64,000 nucleotides of DNA from Rhineura floridana (taxonomy: Eukaryota; Chordata; Lepidosauria; Squamata; Rhineuridae): the NCBI RefSeq assembly GCF_030035675.1, contig NC_084493.1:24868203-24932202 (forward strand), written 5' to 3'. How positions within the stretch are numbered: position 1 is the stretch's first letter; each line of letters opens with the position of its first letter. The notes under the pieces are model-generated. The model was not told the DNA's origin, made no database searches, and was given only the letters and a program-made list of their open reading frames with translations. The translations under genes and the position numbers were made by a program. Positions 21,501 to 30,282 of the stretch are shown piece by piece.

Positions 21501-24500
21501 TGCTTCGCTTGTGCCTGCCTCTGAGACGAGCTCTCGTCTCAGAGGAAGCTTTTTCAGTTTTAAAACCAGTCAAAAGGTTTTTTTTGACTGGTAAAAACTT
21601 TCTCCCAGGCAAGAGAGAAACGAAGAGATCATCCACAAGCTTCGTTGTGTTTGTTGGGGGACTTGAATTCATTAGGATTGCCTATGAACGAAGGACCAGC
21701 CAGCAACGTCGGACGGAGCCAAGGAATTTCAAGCAAGCTCAAACTGATTAAGCGAGACGTTTTTCTTTTCTTCAAAGAAAAACAGATTTTAACAGGCAAG
21801 CATTCTTCTTTCTATCCTTATCATTTGGCTTAAATTGTTGCAGTAAAATATTTGTTAAAAGAATCAGCAGTAAAGAATCCCTGGGTGAGTTATAACTTTT
21901 CTCTTTTATACACGGAATTAAGGCGGAAGGAAATCGAAATAGCTTATCTTTGTTTTTATTGCAAAAAGCTGGCCTGGAATTGAGAATTATAAAGATACAA
22001 ACGGATGAGAGATATCTAATCTGAGGAGAAAAATTTTGATTTATATGAACTTTTGCGTATTATATGTCTGGGACTATTTTTTCTGGTCTACTTCATTTTG
22101 ACGAATCTGCTTGTTCTTTATGCCACTAACTATTTGGATGCTGTGAACTAAATTTGTTTTGCATTCTTGGACACATAAGAGATAAGGCAGTTTGTGCTGT
22201 CTACATTATGATGTCATCAGGTTTGGAATATTAACTCCTTTGTTGCTGGAAAAAGAAATAAATTGCTCTTTGCTTGGGAATAGTGCTATATTGGAAATTG
22301 AAGGGTTTTTTTCCTTCTTGGTTTTAAAAATGACAATTAAGAAAGTGGCTGAGACCCTGGAAGTAAATATGTTTCAGAAAATAATGGATGAGATTGAGAT
22401 AACGAAACAAGAACTTAGACATGGCAAACAAGAGATGAAAATTGAATTTGGCAAAATGAAGCAGGAGCTGAAAGAAATAGGGGATTTTATGAGAGAGGAG
22501 GTTGATGAGATCAAACATATAACTAGACAAGCAATAGAAGAAGAAAGAAAAATTAAAGGGAAGATGCAAATTCTGGAGATTGGAACAGATATATCAAATG
22601 TGGAACTGGAAAAAGATTTGGAGTTTATGGACCTTAGAGATAAAGATTACTGTTTGGAATTCAGCGTTGTCCCTGAAGAAATTGATGAAGATATCAGAGA
22701 TAAAGCTATCAATGTTTCGAAAAAATTTCTGGACTGGAATGATGTGATGGAGCTTGAAATAGAGAAAATTTATAGAATTAATTACAGATATGTGACAATG
22801 GAAAAACTCTCAAGAGATGTGCTAGTGCATTTCGTAAAAAAGAGGAACAGAGATATGACTTTACAACAACATTTCAGTAACACATTCAGAATTGATGGCA
22901 AGGAAATATTTGTGAGGAAGGAAATTCCCATCAGACTCTTATTATATGACTATGACAGCAAGATTATTATGGATGCAAGGATGGAAGATGGAATTAACAC
23001 TGATAATGGAAGAATGGCTATTGAAATTACTGGACCTAGCAGACTTGATGAGATGAATTAATCGACATGTTTTTTTGGAGAAAAATCAGTGGATATATTT
23101 CTCAAGGACTGGAAACCTCTCTTTGACTTTTTGCAGAAAGAATAAAGTGATGTTAATGAGATTTGATGATTAATTAAGATAACTACTGGAGGAAAGTGGT
23201 TTTGTAATATATTAAGAGACAGGTTTGTTATATATTATAGACCTATAACTGATCTGCGACAAATCGGAAGTCAACATTTTATTTTATTGTATTAGTTATT
23301 AATTTGGTTTTGTTTTGTTTTGTTTTTTGAAACTTTGAATAAAAAAATTAAGGAAAAAAAAAAAGACTTCCCTCTTCTCCCAGACATTTTTTTAACAGTA
23401 TTTGAATAGCATGTGTTTTAACTTACCTATTGGTTTTTATGGGTTTTAATTTGGTAGGGTTTAAATTTGAATACTTGTTTTTAATGTTTTTAATTGTTGT
23501 AAACTGCCCAGGGAGCTTCAGCTAGGAGGTGGTATATAAATGCAATAAATAAATAATAATAAATTGACAGTAAGCTCAAAACATTTGGCACTTAATCAAG
23601 GCCTTTCCACTCAAACAAAGCACATCCCAGCCACGTTAAAACTTTGTCAAAGTCTTTGACAGGTCCCTTTATGGTTTACATGTAAGAAACGGAGATAAAG
23701 AAACATTTTGATGGATGCTCCAATCAAGTGAATTTCCTTTGCATGAGTATTAAGTGGTTATTCACATCAGTATTAGGGCTATAAATCTAGCGATTTATAA
23801 TTAAATACTACTAAAGGTTAGAATTGTTTCACCTGATTCTAGAAGGTGATAAAGTAGTTGCAATATAGATTTGTCTTTGTATTCCATATTTGAGGTGCCA
23901 CCACAGATGCCTGTCCCTGGTGCCCTCCCCGCCAAACATTTCTAAAGGTGGGAAAAGCCAAAATAGGTCTTCCAATGCGTGTGCAGGTTGATATGGGAGA
24001 AGGGGGTCCTTTAGATACTTGGAATGTATGTATTGAATGGAAATGTCAGCTGCCAGAAACATTATCCAGTATGATGTGCAATACGCCACGACACCCCAAA
24101 ACCATGGGTTGTGTCTGATGACGTCTTTCCATTAGCACAAGGTTCTTGTGCTAGCGGACAGGTGAGTTTTAATTCTGCGCAACAGAGGAATCAAGGCAAC
24201 AGATGTGCTAGCAGAAACTCATTGCAGAACAGATTTGCAAAGTTACCAGCAACTTGCTTCAGCATTCTCTTGCGCAACATTTCCACGGGCACAAAGCATT
24301 TTGCCAGCAGAACAGATAGACCAATAAGTGACTTTAACTTAGTACCACCTTGGATACAAGTGTGTGTATGTGTATATGTATGTGCATTTATATATACATA
24401 TTCACATACATACAGGCATACACACCATTCTGTCTTCCCATAGAAAGAATCAACACTTTTCAGAATTGCTGTGTCACTGAAGTTCTTAAGTTTTAGATTG

Positions 24501-27500
24501 TCTTTTCTGTCCATCCAGTTGAGCATTCACAGGTACCCTAAAACAGAGAATTAAATCTTGAAATTGTGATCTAAGACCATCAACTGCAGAACTGGCATTG
24601 TTACAGGTGTTGCATAATACTTGTTCCGCACTTGGAAGAAATCAGTCTTTTAGTGCTTTGGAACTCCCTGCCTATTGACATTAGGCAGGTGCCTTCGCTG
24701 TACTCTTTTCTACTTAAAATGTTTTTGTTTAGGCAAGCCTATCTAGACATATAGATGCTGATGTATTTTAATCTCTTTTTAGTCCACTGTTGTGTTTGTT
24801 TTTCAAAATGTTTTTACTTGTTTTTAACTGTTTTTATTGATAATTTTAATGTTTTTTGTAAATTGTACAGGTTTTTCACAATTGGGCAATATATACATTT
24901 TGTTAAATAAATAAATAAAATACTGACTTAACCCTGATCCTTGAAAGGCAATGTGTTGCATTAACATTCACAGCTCCGCACCTAACATTGAATGGTTTCC
25001 CCCTTTGTGTCCGTCTAGGTTTTGACACCGTCACCACTGCTTTGTCTTGGTCCCTCATGTATCTGGTGACTTACCCAGAAATCCAGAAGAAAATTCAGGA
25101 AGAAATAGGTAAATCCAGACACTCCTAATTCAAGAGTTTCAAAATGTCCTTTCCGAAGACTGGATCTGAATCAACCTCTTTTCTGTCTTTCTCCTGATCT
25201 GCAGACCAAACAATTGGCAGAGAACGGAAGCCCACATTGTCAGATCGTTCCATGTTGCCATACACAGAAGCTTTTATCCTGGAAATGTTCAGGCATTCCA
25301 CCTTCCTGCCCTTCACAATCCCTCACTGGTAAGGCTTGTACAAAGCTGGACTGGCCATGTGACAGCTTAGGCCTGGTAGTCAGAAGTTAGTGTGATCAAG
25401 CAGGATGGTAATAAACTCTGCCATAGCTTACTAGTTAATTTGTATCTGGATCTCCCAAGAATCTGCAGTGGCATCTGTTTCTCAGGGCCATGGCTCAGCT
25501 TTGGAATATTTGATTTGATCAGTGCCCCTGAGAAGGTGCAAAGTACATTTCCTTCCCCAGTATCTGTACACTGCAGGGTGTGGTGAAATGCTTCCACATA
25601 GGCTTTGTCTTCAGCAAGGTTTGAACAGCATGATAGAGCATCCTTACTGCAACTAAGCCAGGGTAAATCCATGGTTCAGAGTAATATCTGTTCTATTCAG
25701 TTCCTTCAAAATGGATCTGAGGAACCTTTGGCCCTCTAGGTGTCGCTGAACTACAATTCGCATCAACGCTAGCCAGCATGGCCAGGAATAATGGGAGTTT
25801 CAGTTCAGCAACATCTGGAGGGCCAATGTGATCCCTACACCTACTTCAGAGAATCCAAGGAATATAGGAAAGGCTGTAGCTCAGTGGTAGAGCATCAGAA
25901 GGCCCCAGATACCAGTCCCTAGTATCTCCGGATAGGGCTGGGAATGTCCCGTCTGGCACCCTGGGGAGCCACTGACAGTCAGTGTAGACAACACTGAGCT
26001 AGATGGATGAATGGACTGACTGCATAAATCATCTTCCTAGGTAATTGTAGTCTAGTGAGAGTGTAGATAGTTCAGTTAGGCTGCAATCCTAGAAACATTT
26101 ACCTGAGAGTAAGCTCCACTGAACTTGGTAAGACTTACTTCAGAGTAGATGGGCATAGTACTGCATTGTTGGAGATAATTTTGGTAAAAGGCCATCGCTC
26201 AATGGTACAACAAAAGTTTTGAATGTGGTCCTGGGTTCAGTTCATGGTACTTCCAAGACTCCTGTCTGAAACCCTGGATTACTGTTGCCAGTTAGTGTCA
26301 ATCGCTAGTGGGGAAGCGCTAGCTTGCAGGCCTAATTTGGCCAAGCCACACCCACCTGCTCCACACCTGATGTCATATATGACATGGGGCAGGTAAAGAT
26401 ACACTGTAAACCATACTGAGCTAGATGGCCCCAAACTTCGCATAAGTCTGCTTTGTATGCCTGCTTGCCCTCCCTGAAACTACAATTCCCCGAGGCCCCT
26501 AGGGAGAGGGAATAACAGTTTAATAAACAGCAGTTTATCTGGTGCCCAAAGTTGCTGGGTGCTGATGCCAGGCTTGGCACCTCCACTGTTGCCAGCAGTC
26601 ACTATTAGATTTTGCCCTCTGTCTTGACCTTGGGCTTGGATGGTATCCTGTAAGATCTCTTTGATAAGGACTAGTCACTTTTGTGCCATTTTGCATGGAG
26701 AACCCCATTGGCACTAAAAACAGCTGTGTTTAATTCTAGCCCTCCTTTAGGCAGTTCCTGCAATTAAGAATTTCCCAGTAGCACCCTGAGATGTCTACAG
26801 CTACAACCCTATACCCATTTACCTGGGACTGGGAGTGAAATCCATTGAAGTTGATGGGAAGTTGAACAGATATGTACTGGATTGCACCATTAGTAGCTGA
26901 AAATATGATCCATTAACAGCAACAGACAGCAGCTCATAAATCTGCCATGTCTCCTAAATGTTTGATGTCCTCTTATCTTTTGTGATTTCAAATTTCCTAA
27001 ATCATCTTACTTGGAAATAAGTCTCATTGAAAGGACATAATTCCAGATAGATAACTTGTTCAGATTGCAGCCATTCTTATGTTCAACACATGCCACCTGT
27101 ACTAAAAATGAAATGCTTGCAGCTACTTGTGCCTGTATTCATAATTGCCTGTATAAATAGTGTGTGGTTTCCCCTCCTTGTAGCACAACCAGGGACACCT
27201 CACTGAGCGGCTACTACATCCCTAAGGATCTCTGCGTTTTTGTCAACCAGTGGCAAGTCAACCATGATCCGTAAGTATCTCTAGAACCAGCTTTATAAAG
27301 GTCCCCAGGAAGCTTTACTGACATCACAGCTACCCACCAAAAAGCTTATTTTACACATAGTAGCAGGTCTACATCTGTGCTGACTTTGAGATAAAGGCCC
27401 GTCAGCCAATGTGTTGTGCATACTCGCTGTGCAAAAGTCTGTGCTTATGTGGGCATAGGGTACTCACCATCAGGAAGTTTAGCCTGCTTTGGATGACTGG

Positions 27501-29010
27501 TTTGGAAGCACAACTGCAAGGCATCAAATTTTGTCAATGATCTAGTTTTATTTAGAACTTTCCCCTTATTGGGCAAAATATAAGGCTGCCATTGAAAAAT
27601 ATTTATCCCAGGCATTTGGATTCTTAACTTTCGAAGGCTTTTGGAGGGCTTCTGTTGTGTGGTCTTCCTAAGAAGGGTTGCTCCACTACCTTATGTACAC
27701 TTTTGTTTTTAACTTTTTAAATATTTTTTTAATCCTTTACTTTTTAATTTTAACTTTTTATTAACTGTAAAGTAGCTTTGAGTGCACATATCTGTAGAAA
27801 AGTGACTAACAAATTCAATAAAAAAAAATTGGATTGTGTCGTGCTCTACTCAGAATAGACCCACTGCAATTAAGGGCCTTAAGGCTGAAGTGCCCATTAA
27901 TTTCAATGGGTCTGCTCTGAGCAGGACTCGCACTGGATACAACCCACTGGATTTATTGCAAGGGCCAAAACATCTTATGCCAGAAGCAGTACAGTGCCAT
28001 ATTATGGGATCTTGGTGCTGTGCCCTGTCTTACTACCTTTCCTCAATCCCCGCCCACCCCAAAAACTTACCTATTAGGAGGGTTAAAGCAGTAGAGGACT
28101 CCTTACAAATAGGAGAGGCTACATGGGGTATAACTCCCTGCCAGGGCATCATGGGGCAATGTGTAGCATGGCCTTAAGAGTTACAGTATTCCTTCTGCCC
28201 CCAAATAATGGGCTTTGATTCTCAGTGCAAAATCTACACCCCAAAGATAACCTGGCTATGAATGGAAGGGAATGTACTGTAACTCAGCAGTAGGGAACCT
28301 CAGGCCCATGGGCCAAACATAGCTCTTCAGGCCTCTGTCTGGCCCTCTGCATTCTTCCCCAGCCCTCACTCCAAGTGGAATGTGTCCTTGAACTCTGATA
28401 ATGCCTCATTAGTCTGGAGAGAGAGGGGTGTGTTTGTGTAGAAACTAGCCTACTGTAGAATTGTAAAATTTATACTCATGCCTCTGCCCCTTCCTGCCAC
28501 AAGGATGTGGCCCTCCGCAGCTTGTCCAGAAGGGAAAGCGGTCCTTGGGCTGAAAAAGGTTCCCAACCCTTGTGGTAACTTTTTCCAAGAGTTGATGGGA
28601 ATTTCCAGTTGTACCAGTTCAGATGTTCTGAATAGGAACACTAGCTTTCTCCTAACCCCAGTCTAACCTCATGTGAAATGGCAGGTCTAAAATGTATGTT
28701 CATTGCTTTTTTTTTTTCCAGGCAGCTTTGGCAAGATCCTTCTACTTTTAAGCCAGAACGGTTTCTTACCGTTGATGGGACTGGAGTAAACAGAGTTGAG
28801 AGTGAAAAGGTTCTGACATTCGGCTTGGGCAAAAGGAGGTGCATTGGAGAGAATATTGGCAAGGGCGAAGTCTTTCTTTTCTTGACCATCCTTGTCCAGA
28901 AGCTGGAATTGAGTGTGTGTCATGGAGAGTCGGTGGACATAACTCCCCAGTATGGACTCACAATGAAACACAAGAAGTGTGAACATTTCCAGATCAAACA
29001 GCGTTTCTAA
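17678..29010 (+). CDS. CYP1A: Cytochrome P450 family 1 subfamily A
   Basis: A microsomal haem-thiolate monooxygenase that oxidises planar aromatics, using electrons from P450 reductase at the ER membrane. Six coding exons (17,678-18,511; 20,321-20,447; 25,019-25,108; 25,205-25,328; 27,184-27,270; 28,722-29,010) join in frame to 516 codons. Middle exon lengths of 127, 90, 124 and 87 bp match those I recall for mammalian CYP1A1. Visible landmarks: an N-terminal hydrophobic anchor, a proline-rich hinge ([12 protein letters not shown]), the I-helix GAGFDT (319-324), ExxR (Glu377, Arg380) and the haem loop [11 protein letters not shown] with Cys461. All splice sites are GT/AG. The start at 17,678 follows an acceptor at 17,657-17,658; Met at 17,708 is an in-frame alternative (506 codons). 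Residue 469, Trp in the human and chicken sequences I recall, is Gly, and the residue after IPH is Cys rather than Ser. Whether it is the orthologue of mammalian 1A1 or 1A2, or of avian 1A4 or 1A5, cannot be settled here. Confidence 0.95.
18655..18716 (+). repeat. L2-type LINE 3' tail
   Basis: gctgccctgggctcctactg, then gggcgggatataaatttaat and an (AAAT)n run. The same tail ends the longer L2-type copy at about 51,668-51,731. Confidence 0.65.
18717..18890 (-). repeat. Sauria-type SINE variant
   Basis: Minus-strand reading has the tRNA-like head and the ctgggtgaccttgggccag core. The 3' part is different (in reverse: caataaccctgtgaggtagg, ttaggctgagagg), a variant seen also at 39,766 and 61,766. 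Confidence 0.7.
18893..19025. repeat. Palindromic hAT-like MITE
   Basis: ttattcaaccttaggtctcc at the left mirrors ggggacccaaggtggaagaa at the right, with cagatgatgtc/caacaacatatgg arms inside. It is a close relative of 579-685. Confidence 0.65.
19104..19719. repeat. hAT-like MITE split by a solo LTR
   Basis: The left piece (ggcaacatggttaccttcag) and the right piece (caacatctggagggcaccat, gttgcct) are complementary ends of the CAACATCTGG family. They are separated by the LTR at 19,129-19,661. Confidence 0.55.
19129..19661. mobile_element. Solo LTR (LTR retrotransposon fossil)
   Basis: A 533-bp unit starting TGTTGTCATGACC and ending ATCTAGCA is bounded by an exact 5-bp duplication, TCAGA (19,124-19,128 and 19,662-19,666). 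A TATA-like ttaaaagg near 19,549 suggests + orientation, but this is weak. No internal region is present. It does not obviously resemble the LTR at 1,419. It lies in CYP1A intron 2. Family undetermined. Confidence 0.65.
20030..20225 (+). repeat. tRNA-derived SINE
   Basis: tagttggtagagcatatgtc (box A region), a degraded box B (agggtcaatccttgg), and a tail ending attaggcagcttcatatg. An older copy, in CYP1A intron 2. Confidence 0.65.
20321..20447 (+). CDS. CYP1A: CYP1A coding exon 3
   Basis: A 127-bp exon after acceptor tttgtatttcag. It encodes [15 protein letters not shown] to the first half of the I-helix GAG motif, and donor GTAAGA at 20,448 splits a Gly codon after its first base. Confidence 0.95.
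20535..20960 (-). repeat. CR1 LINE 3' fragments
   Basis: Two minus-strand pieces: a short one at 20,535-20,600 (agccctgctggatcaggcca) and a longer one from 20,712 (aacctgctggatcaggccaa, cagtgaccaaccagatgcc, gtagtcactaacagcc). Both match the 3' region of the CR1 copy at 36,306. Confidence 0.75.
21128..21270. repeat. Palindromic hAT-like MITE
   Basis: atggggagcttttggccccc and gagggccacacactccctgc ends with mirrored catgttgctgagcaac / gttcagcaacatctgg arms. Confidence 0.6.
21485..23362 (+). mobile_element. ORF1-only L1-like ('half-L1') retrotransposon, copy 1
   Basis: An 1,878-bp insertion with an A-rich 3' end is flanked by an 18-bp target duplication with one mismatch (AAGACTTTCCTCTTCTCC at 21,467-21,484; AAGACTTCCCTCTTCTCC at 23,363-23,380). 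The leader contains two strong hairpins: arms CCTCTGAGACGAG / CTCGTCTCAGAGG (21,519-21,546), and CCAGTCAAAA / TTTTGACTGG just after. One long ORF (to 23,061) encodes an L1 ORF1p-like protein. Only about 300 bp separates its stop from the tail, so there is no ORF2. A second copy at 46,027 shares both termini. Confidence 0.85.
22330..23061 (+). CDS. L1 ORF1p-like protein of the half-L1 element
   Basis: Start chosen at the Met of [11 protein letters not shown] because the second copy aligns from there; the frame is open further upstream, to 22,192. The first half is a charged coiled coil ([18 protein letters not shown]...). The second half matches the L1 ORF1p RRM pattern, with [16 protein letters not shown] and then [20 protein letters not shown]. 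The C-terminal domain that follows the RRM in ordinary L1 ORF1p appears to be replaced by a short tail ending SRLDEMN. In L1s this protein trimerises, binds RNA and acts as a chaperone. Here it would have to rely on another element's reverse transcriptase. Confidence 0.75.
   Translation: MTIKKVAETLEVNMFQKIMDEIEITKQELRHGKQEMKIEFGKMKQELKEIGDFMREEVDEIKHITRQAIEEERKIKGKMQILEIGTDISNVELEKDLEFMDLRDKDYCLEFSVVPEEIDEDIRDKAINVSKKFLDWNDVMELEIEKIYRINYRYVTMEKLSRDVLVHFVKKRNRDMTLQQHFSNTFRIDGKEIFVRKEIPIRLLLYDYDSKIIMDARMEDGINTDNGRMAIEITGPSRLDEMN
24655..24922 (+). repeat. L2-type LINE 3' end
   Basis: ggaactccctgcctattgac corresponds to the NSLP.. region near the C-terminus of L2-type ORFs. It is followed by a T-rich 3' UTR and an (AAAT)n tail. 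It lies in CYP1A intron 3, about 100 bp before exon 4. Confidence 0.6.
25019..25108 (+). CDS. CYP1A: CYP1A coding exon 4
   Basis: 90 bp, after acceptor gtgtccgtctag. It encodes [20 protein letters not shown], completing the oxygen-activation motif of the I-helix. Donor GTAAAT at 25,109 splits an Asp codon. Confidence 0.95.
25205..25328 (+). CDS. CYP1A: CYP1A coding exon 5
   Basis: 124 bp, after acceptor ctgatctgcag; intron 4 is only 96 bp. It encodes [15 protein letters not shown] and the K-helix EMFR (Glu377, Arg380). Donor GTAAGG splits the codon for a Cys where CYP1A proteins I recall have Ser (IPH-S-TTRD). Confidence 0.95.
25715..26330. repeat. Repeat cluster in CYP1A intron 5
   Basis: In order: a palindromic hAT-like MITE (25,715-25,835, ctaggtgtcgctgaactaca / cagttcagcaacatctggag), a tRNA-derived SINE (25,870-26,045, gctgtagctcagtggtagag), a small palindromic MITE (26,075-26,170, taagctccactgaacttgg), and a fragmentary SINE (26,190-26,330). 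Confidence 0.6.
26331..27183. other. Intron 5 remainder
   Basis: Scraps of the palindromic families (26,460-26,530; 26,800-26,900) and otherwise unassigned intronic sequence up to the exon 6 acceptor. Confidence 0.4.
27184..27270 (+). CDS. CYP1A: CYP1A coding exon 6
   Basis: 87 bp, after acceptor cctccttgtag. It encodes [20 protein letters not shown] then NQWQVNHD. Donor GTAAGT splits a Pro codon. Confidence 0.95.
27535..27950 (+). repeat. LINE-like AT-rich 3' end and small MITE
   Basis: 27,535-27,830 has a T-rich, tail-like 3' end (caataaaaaaaaatt) and may be a degraded LINE 3' end. 27,833-27,950 holds inverted gctctactcagaatagaccc / gggtctgctctgagcagga segments of the small palindromic family. 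Confidence 0.4.
28722..29010 (+). CDS. CYP1A: CYP1A coding exon 7 (last)
   Basis: Follows a 14-base pyrimidine tract and ccag. It encodes the meander and haem-binding loop ([11 protein letters not shown], Cys461 as axial ligand), then GKGEVFLFL, where the Gly replaces a usual Trp, and ends QIKQRF-TAA. Confidence 0.95.
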
Positions 29011-29106
29011 CTGGAGATAGATGGAGCGAGCAAAGACTAGGAGCACACCAGACTTACACTTTTGCTACACCAGAACATTGTAATTAGCTCACTGCATGCA
29101 AGTATG

Positions 29107-29107
<1 letters not shown>

Positions 29108-29141
<34 letters not shown>

Positions 29142-29162
29142 CTGTGTGTGTACATATATATG
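29108..29162. repeat. (TC)n(TA)n(TG)n compound microsatellite
   Basis: Pure TC, TA and TG runs in the inferred CYP1A 3' UTR. Confidence 0.85.
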
Positions 29163-29289
29163 CCCTAATTCTCTGAATGTGGATACCTTTATAGCAAAAT
29201 GGGACTATCTGTGCACAGGAGGGGAGAAATGGGTAAGCTTGGGGAGAACATGAGGTTTGTAGAATTTTTTTTTTTTAGGAAAGTGCCTA

Positions 29290-29385
29290 AGGCATGGTTG
29301 GGAAACCTTTGGCCCCCCAGGTGATGCTGAACTACAACTCCCAGCAAGCATGGCCAGTGGCCAGGGGAGAGCCAAAGGTTCTACG
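29290..29385. repeat. Palindromic hAT-like MITE in the CYP1A 3' UTR
   Basis: ggttgggaaacctttggccc and gagagccaaaggttctac are complementary ends; the interior (gaactacaactcccagc) is shortened relative to other copies. Confidence 0.5.
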
Positions 29386-29919
29386 CACATACCCTAAGGG
29401 ATCCACAAATAACCAAATGAGAACTGAGCAGGCTTAGTAATCACTTAAAATTGACAGTATATTGATAAACTAGGAGGGCAAAATGGAATGGAAGCATCCT
29501 TAAAAGCAACCACTGCAGGCTGGCTGGCATATCAGAAAGGAGCCCTCTACACTGCAACATTTTGTTGCAGGTCTCACTTGTATTTGCTAAATGCAAGCTA
29601 TGCTTCATAAAGCATGTTCATATTTTTAATAATCATGAAAACAGAAGTTGGGAAGCTACATAGTAAAGGAGTTTCAAATGACTAAAATGCCAGTCTTCCA
29701 GACGTAAGAGACGGATAGGGAACCAACTCCAAGAACATCTAGAGGGTGTCTCCTCTTTTAAATCCCTCCTCTGGAACCACTGTTACTGTGAAGACTGTGG
29801 TCTAACCTCATTAACTTCTCTTTAGTTTGGGTATGAGGAATAATTAAGGTCTCTGCAAACCACTAGGCAGGGACTAGGGACTACCTGTAAAGTGTGACGT
29901 ATAGCAATGATGATGTATA

Positions 29920-29925
29920 AATAAA
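29920..29925 (+). promoter_or_regulatory. CYP1A: Probable CYP1A poly(A) signal
   Basis: The first AATAAA I find after the stop codon lies about 910 bp downstream, giving a 3' UTR of roughly the length known for CYP1A1. Cleavage near 29,945 is inferred. No GU-rich element was scored. Confidence 0.55.
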
Positions 29926-30082
29926 AATGGCTTTCTGTTAGACTTTAAGGGCTTGAAATTAATTTTTAGTTGATCAGACTTAAGGCAAAACCTGTTGAGA
30001 ATTTTAAAGGCGTTACAAAGCAACTCGGACACAATCAAATTTTATTGTATTTACACCCCACGTAGTAAAACAATTCAACATA

Positions 30083-30282
30083 CAGTAGGGCCCTGCTTTA
30101 CAGCGTTCCGCTTTAAGGTGTTCTGCTGATATGGTGGCTTTCGTTTTCCATTTTAAAGGGTTTTTCCCCCTTTTGCGACGTTTTGCACCATTTTCGCACG
30201 ACGCGGCCCATTAAAGTCAATGGGGTTCTGCTTTACGGCGGGGGTCTGGAACGGAACCCGCCGTATAAGCAGGGCCTTACTG
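30083..30282. mobile_element. Tigger/mariner-like MITE
   Basis: A 200-bp element with inverted ends CAGTAGGGCCCTGCTT and AAGCAGGGCCTTACTG, flanked by TA on both sides (30,081-30,082; 30,283-30,284). CAGT-type ends plus a TA duplication fit the Tc1/mariner superfamily (pogo/Tigger). No transposase. Confidence 0.8.

Larger units (their letters stand above)
21370..23560 (+). repeat. L2-type LINE 3' end, split by the L1-like insertion
   Basis: Bases 21,390-21,484 resemble the C-terminal coding end of L2-type ORFs (cctggcgccagcattgttat, caggtcaagactttcctctt). The match continues after the insertion at 23,381 and ends in tgtaaactgcccagggagct and (AAAT)n near 23,560. The L1-like element at 21,485 therefore landed inside an older L2 copy. 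Confidence 0.7.

Noticed and set aside
22324-22569. 81-codon minus-strand frame
   Set aside because: Antisense shadow of the half-L1 ORF.
27836-28177. 113-codon + strand frame in CYP1A intron 6
   Set aside because: It overlaps a small palindromic MITE and unassigned intron; no splice or domain support.
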